This document shows, in pieces, positions 45,140 to 51,361 of a stretch of 64,000 nucleotides of DNA. The position numbers and the translations under genes are program-made. Within the stretch, counting starts at the first letter, position 1. Each line of letters begins with the position of its first letter. The notes below the pieces were generated by a model. That model ran no database searches. It was not told where the DNA came from and saw nothing but the letters and a program-made list of their open reading frames with translations. The stretch is from positions 62,001 to 126,000 of the forward strand of contig CACMTN010000001.1 of the NCBI GenBank assembly GCA_902616615.1, read 5' to 3'. This DNA comes from an uncultured SAR116 cluster alpha proteobacterium. Its GTDB lineage: Bacteria; Pseudomonadota; Alphaproteobacteria; Puniceispirillales; Marisalimonadaceae.

Positions 45140-45409
45140 CTAGTCTTTACAAAATGTGTTGTAAAGTTTGGTATATGCATCAATTTCTTTATAAAAATAA
45201 TCAAGGAATTTAATAGAATCAGAATTGTAAGGTCTACGAACAATATCTTTACCTGTACCACTTTTTTTAAGATTAAAGATATTGTCCCAAGCAGTATCGG
45301 CCTCAAGTTTTAAGATATAACAAGCCTTACCATCGAAAAGTTTTCTTTCATCAGAATATGAACCAAAACTAATGAACATAAATGTAAGTGTTGTGATTAA
45401 TAGTTTCAT
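45140..45409 (-). CDS. small secreted protein, paralogue B
   Basis: 89 aa, signal peptide 1-18, two Cys (KACYILKL and FCKD) and the motif FLDYFYKEIDAYTKLYNTFCK shared with paralogue A. It begins 18 bp downstream of the methyltransferase fusion gene on the same strand, with AAGGAGTCATT as ribosome site, so it is probably the fourth gene of that operon. Function unknown. Confidence 0.7.
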   Translation of the reverse strand: MKLLITTLTFMFISFGSYSDERKLFDGKACYILKLEADTAWDNIFNLKKSGTGKDIVRRPYNSDSIKFLDYFYKEIDAYTKLYNTFCKD

Positions 45410-45483
45410 AATGACTCCTTTAAGTTTTACCTGCTTAATGGATTCAATACTTTATTATATAAACTTTCAACTAAATGTTTTGT
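45356..45483. repeat. 128-bp direct duplication, copy 2
   Basis: The copy attached to the intact methyltransferase fusion gene; 124 of 128 bases match 44614-44741. See that entry. Confidence 0.9.
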
Positions 45484-47568
45484 GAGTAATGGCGGAACCA
45501 TTCTACCAATTCTTTCGGCTCTTTGATTAAACGAACCAGATAGTTTGAAATCATCTGGTAAAGAAGTAAGTCTCTTTAATTCATTAAGAGTGAAAGTTCT
45601 ATTTTCTAGAGGGTGATATTGTCCACCAAAATTTTTTAACTGTGCCCCAGTTTGTGTAAGAGTATTAATTGGTTGGTGAAATGCTGCACGATTAGTATTG
45701 AAGTATAAATTCTTAAACTCTGGGTTATCGTAATTAGCCCTATAATTTTCTGATGGGTCAGTAGGTATCAATTTAAGAATTTCATATGCAGTTGAAGTTC
45801 TACATTTTCTTTTAGTAAGGTTTACTTCTTTTTTATTTAATTCTACACCCTGAAGTGCATCATATAATGATGTTTCAAAAGAACTACCTTTAGGATAAAG
45901 ACTCAATATGTCATTATCAGATTCAATATTTGTTTGTATTGCTATATCTTTTCTTACACCTACTAAAAAGAGTCTTCTTCTTTTTTGTGGAACACCAAAA
46001 TTAGAACTCTTTAATACCTTAAAATTTACAAAAAATTTATCTCTTAACTTCTGAAGTGAATCTTCAAAAACAGCTGATGTTTGTATTTCTGGAACATTCT
46101 CTAAAATAATTATTCTAGGTGTTATAGAGTGAGCCAATTCAACAAATTCATATATCAGTAATCCAATATCATCTTGAACTGTGTCAGAATATTTTACATT
46201 CTTTTGTTCAATCTTTTTCTCACCTTTTCCAACTTGTGAAAAAGTAGAACATGGTGGAGAGCCGTCTAAAATATCTAATTCATTTTTTTCGATACCATAT
46301 GAATTAAACCATTCAATTATACCTTTTTCACCCTTACCAGATTTAGTGATTTTTCTAATATCACTTCCATCAATTGGAGTATCTGGAAAGTTCATAGAAT
46401 ATGTTTTTATAGCCTCTGGAATGAATTCATTTATGAGTAATACTTTTCCACCTGCAAGTCTGTATCCAGTACTAGAACCACCACCACCTGCAAATGTAGA
46501 AACAACTGTAAATAATTCTCTACTAGATGATTCATAAACATCTTTCATTTTGTAGGGTTCAAACTTAATTATCTTTCCATCATCAGGTGTAAAATTAATT
46601 ATGTTTTTTGCGTCAGCATAATTTCTTAAATTTTTTGAAATCCATAATCTATGAGCCTCATTTGATTTTTGATGTTTTTTAATTTTTTTCTCATCTAATG
46701 TTGAATGTAGTCTTGTAAGTGATGTAAGACATTTTGTTACATCATCAGTTTTATAATTTTTGAAATTTATTTCCTTATCAAAAATAATTGGTTCAAAAAA
46801 ATCAGTCATAGAACCACCTTTTTGTAATGGTTCATTTTTAACTTTCATCATTCCAATTTTTTCAAACTTCTCTGGGAAACAATCTTTATAAAAACTCTTG
46901 TTATATGGTTTGTTCATATCGTTATCAGACAATCCATATAGAGTTTCTTTGAAAGTCTTACCCTGTAATGGACAACAAATAATTATGCCCATTTCTTTTG
47001 CCACAGCAACAATTTTTTTTGATGCATCTGAGGTGATATTATTATTTACAATATAATCCCAAAATTCTTTTGAATTTTTTTTATTCCAAACTGCATGTTT
47101 TCTGTTATCTGGTGAGGGATTAAAACCACAGACTATTTTATCTAACCCTAATTCTTTACATTTCTGAAACATTGACAAAAAGGGATAAAGAACTTCAAGT
47201 TCAGTTTTTTTGTTTACGCCATATTCATAGACAAGTTTTTCAAAAATATCTCTAGGATTTTCTTTAGGTATTATTACTTTATGAAATTCCCAACCTAAAA
47301 TTTTACAAGTTTTTTCAGCCTGTTCACAATCTCTGGAATATACGCCTTCTCTTTCATAAGAAATACAGATTGGTTCTAACCCAAGATACCAACCCATCAA
47401 TCCGAGTAATGTAGAATCAACACCACCAGATAAAAATATTGGAAGTTTATTATTTGCTGTAGCAGATAAAAATCCCATCTTAGTGTACTGTTTTGTAATT
47501 TCGTTGATGATATTTTTTTGGAGATTATTCAATGCAACACAACCAATCTTTTCGTTTAGTTTTTTCAC
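45427..47568 (-). CDS. asparagine-synthetase-like / cytosine-C5 DNA methyltransferase fusion
   Basis: 713 aa, two enzyme domains. Residues 40-300 are a PP-loop ATPase: SGGVDS at 47-52, and at 217-255 a segment (NKPYNKSFYKDCFPEKF, then MKVKNEPLQKGG) patterned like the C-terminal part of Asn_synthase. There is no N-terminal Ntn glutaminase, so ammonia must come from elsewhere. Residues 350-713 are a C5 methyltransferase: FAGGGGSSTG (359-368), catalytic Cys440 in GSPPCSTFS, ENV (490-492), QKRRR (528-532), and motif IX/X RTFTLNELKRL then RIGRMVPPLL. In motif X the almost invariant Asn (IGNxVPP) is Arg689. I infer transfer of a carboxymethyl group from carboxy-SAM followed by ATP-driven amidation. 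Overlaps the upstream gene by 44 bp. Confidence 0.85.
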   Translation of the reverse strand: MKKLNEKIGCVALNNLQKNIINEITKQYTKMGFLSATANNKLPIFLSGGVDSTLLGLMGWYLGLEPICISYEREGVYSRDCEQAEKTCKILGWEFHKVIIPKENPRDIFEKLVYEYGVNKKTELEVLYPFLSMFQKCKELGLDKIVCGFNPSPDNRKHAVWNKKNSKEFWDYIVNNNITSDASKKIVAVAKEMGIIICCPLQGKTFKETLYGLSDNDMNKPYNKSFYKDCFPEKFEKIGMMKVKNEPLQKGGSMTDFFEPIIFDKEINFKNYKTDDVTKCLTSLTRLHSTLDEKKIKKHQKSNEAHRLWISKNLRNYADAKNIINFTPDDGKIIKFEPYKMKDVYESSSRELFTVVSTFAGGGGSSTGYRLAGGKVLLINEFIPEAIKTYSMNFPDTPIDGSDIRKITKSGKGEKGIIEWFNSYGIEKNELDILDGSPPCSTFSQVGKGEKKIEQKNVKYSDTVQDDIGLLIYEFVELAHSITPRIIILENVPEIQTSAVFEDSLQKLRDKFFVNFKVLKSSNFGVPQKRRRLFLVGVRKDIAIQTNIESDNDILSLYPKGSSFETSLYDALQGVELNKKEVNLTKRKCRTSTAYEILKLIPTDPSENYRANYDNPEFKNLYFNTNRAAFHQPINTLTQTGAQLKNFGGQYHPLENRTFTLNELKRLTSLPDDFKLSGSFNQRAERIGRMVPPLLTKHLVESLYNKVLNPLSR

Positions 47569-48487
47569 CTACAAGTAAATAGGGGGCTGTTCCTAATTGT
47601 TCTGCATACTCTAATAAGTGTTGTAAATTACTCGATTTAATTGGAAGTTTATTTGATTTAGAGATACCTCTTACACCTCTTACAAATACAGTTGAATCAT
47701 TCAAACTAGAAAACCCAGATATATTTTGTTCTGGTATCAAAGTATCTCTGTAATTAAACCCAAAGGCATATAAACATTTTAAGGCTGTTTCAATATCATT
47801 CATTGTACTTTGAAAAACACAATGTAATGTTCCGGAGTGTGAAGTTTTTCTAATGTCAGCCAATGGATATTCTTCATAAATGTAATCATCTAATTCTAAA
47901 TTTCTCCATCTCGACAATTGTTCTGGAGTAGGAATTATTACAAAAGTAGAAAAATATTTCTTAGCACTGATTAATTTTTCAAGGTTAAAAACATTACCTT
48001 GTAGTTCTGTTGATTTTCCAAAGGCATTTTCAATTTTATTTTGTGTGTCAGTTGTCTTTGCATCTCGAACAATTTCTCTGTGCTCTCTCATAGTTTGGTC
48101 TACAAAGGTTTTTTCTGTATCAGGTGTAATTTTATCTTCAATAAGTGTTACAAATTTTTGAGAGCCTTCATCTTCTCCATAATGTGATTGATATTGTCTA
48201 TCTAAATTAGTTAGTTCATATAATGTCGAAAATGAACCTGGCAGTTTATTCCTATAATTCAATAGATTTTGATTTGAACCTATAGATACCCATTTAGATA
48301 ATGTACCTTTGGACATTCCTATTTTTTCTGCCAATTGATTTTGAGAAGTATCATCAAGTTGAGTTACTGCTTCATTTATTACAATAGCCATATCGATTAT
48401 ACTTTTTTGAACTTCGGTTTTGGCTTGTAAAATTCTTTTTACATGCTCATTAAGGGTGAGAGTATTTGGTAAAATTACTTCATTCAT
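47525..48487 (-). CDS. HTH protein with degenerate MT-A70-like domain
   Basis: 320 aa. Residues 1-75 are helical with an HTH (QLAEKIGMSKGTLSKWVSIG, 51-70) like ParB/KorB-type proteins. Residues 178-320 follow the MT-A70 adenine-methyltransferase pattern: YPLADI, GTLHCVFQS, ETALKCLYAFGFNYRDTLI, FVRGVRGIS and the C-terminal LVGEKTKRKDWLCC matching the family's ending. The catalytic DPPW is missing; IIPTPE (184-189) stands in its place, so it should be inactive. By analogy with METTL14-like partners it may help the methyltransferase bind DNA. Two bp after the CmoA-like gene and overlapping the fusion gene by 44 bp. The MT-A70 call is pattern recognition, not a search result. Confidence 0.65.
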   Translation of the reverse strand: MNEVILPNTLTLNEHVKRILQAKTEVQKSIIDMAIVINEAVTQLDDTSQNQLAEKIGMSKGTLSKWVSIGSNQNLLNYRNKLPGSFSTLYELTNLDRQYQSHYGEDEGSQKFVTLIEDKITPDTEKTFVDQTMREHREIVRDAKTTDTQNKIENAFGKSTELQGNVFNLEKLISAKKYFSTFVIIPTPEQLSRWRNLELDDYIYEEYPLADIRKTSHSGTLHCVFQSTMNDIETALKCLYAFGFNYRDTLIPEQNISGFSSLNDSTVFVRGVRGISKSNKLPIKSSNLQHLLEYAEQLGTAPYLLVGEKTKRKDWLCCIE

Positions 48488-48489
48488 AC

Positions 48490-49416
48490 TTAATCTTTTT
48501 TGATTGCAATCAGACCAATAAAATTAAAGTTTCTCCAAAAAACCTGAATATCTTTGAAACCAACTTTTTTAAGATTATTGATTATTGTTTCTTCAGTATC
48601 CAACTTGGCCAATTTTCGTAATACTTGTTCTTTATCTAACAACTCTTCTTCTGAAAAGAACTGTCTCTTGTATCCCATATACATGAAATCCATCATGTTC
48701 TGGAACTTTGCATCAGGAGAGAATACTTTTTCACACAAAACAAAACCACCACCTTTGATTAGGTCATAATTGAAAATGTCATCTAACATTCTTTCTCTAT
48801 CAGCCTCCGGAATAAATTGAAGCGTGAACATAGACACCATGAATGACGAATACTTTTCTTTTCGTTTCATTCTTTCTGGGGCTTTCCAATTACGAACATC
48901 ACAAGGTAAATTAATCATTATGGTACTCGTATCATTTTTTATTATCTTCTTTTTTTTACCTCTCAAATCTGCATCTGTGAAATGTTTGAGAAATGTAGGA
49001 TTACCCTCAACACCAAAATAATTCACATTATCTATGTCAATATTTGCAGCCATGATTCTCCTAATCATAGTACCCTCACTACAACCTAAATCGTAAACAC
49101 TACTATTAGGTGTAATAAAATACTGACTAATCTTTTCGACATCATCTCTTAGATGGTCATAACCTCTTATGGATTTGTGTATGTGGTCATCAAAATAAGG
49201 TGCCATGTTAGAGAATGAGAATTTTTTATAATCACGAGCATACTCACCATATTTTTTCACATTTTTTTTCTGATTTTTTTCTGAAATTTTATCGAGTCTT
49301 TTATACTCTTCCTGTACGGCCTTTAATTTATCTTTCATATCTTTCATTGCTGCATATTCAGCCTCTTTCAATTTAAGAGCCTTTTCTTTTATACTTTTAT
49401 ACAGTTCATCATTCAT
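48490..49416 (-). CDS. CmoA-like carboxy-SAM synthase homologue
   Basis: 308 aa. After an N-terminal coiled coil absent from E. coli CmoA (about 10-60), the sequence tracks CmoA: FDDHIHKSIRGYDHL, SVYDLGCSEG (107-115), FTLQFIPEADRERMLDDI (197-214), GGGFVLCEK, and the end VFWRNFNFIGLIAIKK. CmoA makes carboxy-S-adenosylmethionine from SAM and prephenate, normally for tRNA wobble uridine. Here it lies on a mobile element, first in an operon with a DNA methyltransferase, so carboxy-SAM for DNA is the natural inference. The Arg that contacts the carboxylate in E. coli (R199 as I recall) is not aligned exactly; Arg267 lies one helical turn away. SD AGGA precedes the ATG. Confidence 0.85.
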   Translation of the reverse strand: MNDELYKSIKEKALKLKEAEYAAMKDMKDKLKAVQEEYKRLDKISEKNQKKNVKKYGEYARDYKKFSFSNMAPYFDDHIHKSIRGYDHLRDDVEKISQYFITPNSSVYDLGCSEGTMIRRIMAANIDIDNVNYFGVEGNPTFLKHFTDADLRGKKKKIIKNDTSTIMINLPCDVRNWKAPERMKRKEKYSSFMVSMFTLQFIPEADRERMLDDIFNYDLIKGGGFVLCEKVFSPDAKFQNMMDFMYMGYKRQFFSEEELLDKEQVLRKLAKLDTEETIINNLKKVGFKDIQVFWRNFNFIGLIAIKKD

Positions 49417-49526
49417 AGTTTTATTCCTGATAAAATAATAAGATAATTATGTAATCTTTGCAGTAAAAAATAAATAATTCAGTTAAATTATTGCCGTACC
49501 TAAAACCTATGTCAATTTGAAAAAAT

Positions 49527-49551
49527 AAAACCCTTGCTGAACAAGGGTTTT
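49527..49551. terminator. intrinsic terminator between recombinase and CmoA-like operon
   Basis: Stem AAAACCCTTG / CAAGGGTTTT (10 bp, perfect) with a 5-nt loop CTGAA. It lies 45 bp after the serine recombinase stop, separating it from the modification operon, whose promoter should be in 49417-49526. Confidence 0.85.
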
Positions 49552-49595
49552 GAATCTTCTAATTTGATGTTCCTATAACAAGTATTAAAGGTACA

Positions 49596-50225
49596 TTATC
49601 GTGCATACTCCAAATCTCCACCTAAGTCTTCAATACTATCAATCAAATCTTTCTCAATAACTTTTTTGATGGTATCACTGCCAACTTTCAATTGTGACTT
49701 AATGTTTCTGATTGATGCTCCAGCTTTTTTCATTTCAAGAATTTTGTTTCTTGTAAGACCATTGATAGATTTCTTTCCGCCAATTCTACCTTTCTTCCTA
49801 GCCTTTTCCAAACCAGACCTTACTCGTTCAGAAATAAGGTCTTTCTCATATTGAGAAACTGCATTCATTACGTTAAAGAAAAAATCTCCAACAATAGTAC
49901 TCGTATCTACATTTTGATTCTTAATTAACAAATCAATTTTTTTAGATTTTAATATTGCCGATATCTCACACATATTTTGAACTGAACGACCAAGTCTACT
50001 CAACTCAAGTGTAACTACCATTTCAAACTTTCTGGTCATTGCATCTTTCAACATTTGGTCTAATGCAGGTCGTGATTTTATTGAACCAGAGATTCCCTCA
50101 TCAACATATTCTTTGATGATTGTGTAATTATGATTATCACACAATTCTCTCAACTCTATGAGTTGTCTTTCACAAGACTGTTCTGTGGTGCTCACACGAG
50201 CATAAATACAAACTTTTTTTGTCAT
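49596..50225 (-). CDS. serine recombinase (resolvase/invertase)
   Basis: 209 aa small serine recombinase. The catalytic Ser is in YARVSTTEQ (residues 8-16), the Arg-rich active site in ELSRLGRSVQNM (74-85), the E helix region DLISERVRSGLEKARKKGRIGG follows, and a C-terminal HTH (SIRNIKSQLKVGSDTIKKVI) binds DNA. It may resolve element dimers or invert a segment; I saw no obvious invertible repeats. It has its own transcription unit bounded by the terminator at 49527. Confidence 0.92.
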   Translation of the reverse strand: MTKKVCIYARVSTTEQSCERQLIELRELCDNHNYTIIKEYVDEGISGSIKSRPALDQMLKDAMTRKFEMVVTLELSRLGRSVQNMCEISAILKSKKIDLLIKNQNVDTSTIVGDFFFNVMNAVSQYEKDLISERVRSGLEKARKKGRIGGKKSINGLTRNKILEMKKAGASIRNIKSQLKVGSDTIKKVIEKDLIDSIEDLGGDLEYAR

Positions 50226-50295
50226 AAGTACCTCGTAAAATGTAATGGAATATGTAATAATTTTACTAAATTGGAGTAGGGGAGTCCATGCATAT

Positions 50296-50520
50296 ATGAG
50301 CTATTATTGTATGAAATGTCAGTATCCATTTAAGAAATTATGGAGGTGTAAGTACGGCCATCATAAAGAATGGATATCTATATGTTACAACTGCATAATA
50401 GATATAAGAAGTCTCAGGGTTCGATTTATTAGTCAAATTGAGAATATTAGAATGAGGTTTGCATTTCCAAGTAAGAATCCAAGTGTTCTTAGGTTAAAGT
50501 TATTTACTGTTACAATTTAG
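50296..50520 (+). CDS. small Cys-rich (zinc-finger-like) protein
   Basis: 74 aa from ATG 50296 (an upstream ATG at 50245 adds 17 residues). It begins YYCMKCQYPF and has CKYGHH and CYNC: two CxxC pairs plus Cys/His, a possible zinc knuckle. The C-terminal half is basic. Divergent from the recombinase. The coding call is moderate because length is short and no homologue is recognised. Confidence 0.45.
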   Translation: MSYYCMKCQYPFKKLWRCKYGHHKEWISICYNCIIDIRSLRVRFISQIENIRMRFAFPSKNPSVLRLKLFTVTI

Positions 50521-50600
50521 GCCCCCACCCAAAACTGAGTGTTTATACATAATCTATAAAATCAAGGTACAGATACCTGAAAAATTATAAGGAGGTTTAT

Positions 50601-50777
50601 TTGTTTTTTAAAAAAAAATGGGAATACAGTTGGATGACAACTAAATCAACAGCAGATATGGAAGTTACACGACATGAGCTCAATCGTAAAGGTGAAGAGG
50701 GATGGGAACTTGTAAACTCAATGTATTATAATGATACTGGACACACAGAATTTTGGTTTAAAAGAAGATGTTTATAA
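50601..50777 (+). CDS. DUF4177-like mini-protein 1
   Basis: 58 aa, TTG start with AAGGAGG 5-11 bp upstream (50589-50595). The pattern KKWEYSWM ... LNRKGEEGWELVNSM ... TEFWFKRR matches the DUF4177 small fold (K-WEY, then GEEGWELV, then a final FKR strand). Function of the family is unknown. It is followed by a second protein of the same kind 25 bp on. Confidence 0.65.
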   Translation: MFFKKKWEYSWMTTKSTADMEVTRHELNRKGEEGWELVNSMYYNDTGHTEFWFKRRCL

Positions 50778-50802
50778 CATCCAAAATTATGAGGAAATAG
50801 TA

Positions 50803-51003
50803 ATGAGTGAGAATCCATGGAAAGGTGATAAATTTGAATATTATTGTGAGACTAATAATTTTGAATATCCAATTGATGAACAAAAATTTCTTAATCAGAT
50901 GGGAAAATATGGTTACGAGTTAATTCTTATTAGACCTAAATTGCAAAACAGTTCTAGATATTATTTCAAAAGAAAAATAAAAAACATTGATACAAAATTA
51001 TAG
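50803..51003 (+). CDS. DUF4177-like mini-protein 2
   Basis: 66 aa from ATG 50803, with GAGGAA upstream. It shows the same architecture as the preceding gene: KFEYYCET ... LNQMGKYGYELILIR ... RYYFKRK. The two are likely tandem paralogues in one transcript ending just before the right arm-type sites. Confidence 0.6.
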   Translation: MSENPWKGDKFEYYCETNNFEYPIDEQKFLNQMGKYGYELILIRPKLQNSSRYYFKRKIKNIDTKL

Positions 51004-51019
51004 GAAAAAATATATAAAA

Positions 51020-51041
51020 CATTGACACTATACATTGACAC
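51020..51041 (+). promoter_or_regulatory. putative integrase arm-type sites, right end
   Basis: CATTGACAC at 51020-51028 and 51033-51041, the same 9-mer as at 40808-40826 near the left end. An 18-bp repeat, AATAAAAACAATGACTTA, is also shared between 40764-40781 and 51056-51073. Confidence 0.6.
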
Positions 51042-51087
51042 AAAATAATTTATACAATAAAAACAATGACTTATAATAAAGATTCAG

Positions 51088-51135
51088 GGAATCATAATCC
51101 GGGTGTCGGGGGTTCAAGTCCCTCCTCCGCTACCA
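51088..51135 (+). repeat. attR core
   Basis: Perfect 48-bp copy of the tRNA-Met 3' half (40708-40755). It lacks the acceptor 5' strand and D-arm, so it is not a functional tRNA. Marks the right end of the element. Confidence 0.92.
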
Positions 51136-51361
51136 TTAGTACATCAAATAATAAGCCATCAATAAACGAATAGCAAAAAAAAAGCTATGATAACAAGATA
51201 TTAATTAATCATTTTATTGCTTTTCCTAATACTTTGGTTAATGCACCACTGACCTTTTCTGTTAAGTTTTTGTTGAGTTTATTTAGTTTAAAAAGCTTTT
51301 TACTTTTTTGATAAGTATTGACTCATAAATTGAAAAATGCTGAGATTTTAAAATACTTATC

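Larger units (their letters stand above)
40708..51135. mobile_element. tRNA-Met integrative element, about 10.4 kb
   Basis: Bounded by a perfect 48-bp direct repeat of the tRNA-Met 3' half. A tyrosine integrase is the first gene inside. The content is accessory throughout: DNA modification operon, serine recombinase, RHH protein, small secreted proteins, a putative large RNA and DUF4177-like mini-proteins. No phage structural, packaging or conjugation genes are visible, so it is likely a satellite or mobilisable genomic island rather than a full prophage or ICE. Confidence 0.9.

Noticed and set aside
46181-46537. 118-codon open frame on the plus strand inside the methyltransferase gene
   Set aside because: It is antisense to conserved methyltransferase motifs I to VI and shows no family pattern of its own.
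45427-47568. Fusion protein as a simple Dcm-type methyltransferase with a misannotated N-terminus
   Set aside because: The reading frame is uninterrupted, and the N-terminal 300 residues contain a clear PP-loop and an Asn_synthase-like segment in the expected order.
45427-47568. Phosphorothioation (Dnd) system
   Set aside because: The PP-loop domain is not DndC-like, as it lacks an associated Fe-S Cys pattern, and there are no dndB/D/E partners; the CmoA-like gene points to carboxy-SAM chemistry instead.
51088-51135. A second tRNA gene
   Set aside because: Only the 3' half is present; the acceptor 5' strand and D-arm are missing. It is the attR repeat.
51136-51361. Short minus-strand frame ending LTEKVSGALTKVLGKAIK
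   Set aside because: No start codon before an upstream stop; at most a remnant 3' end. I list nothing for this 226-bp gap beyond likely promoter sequence for the S8 protease.
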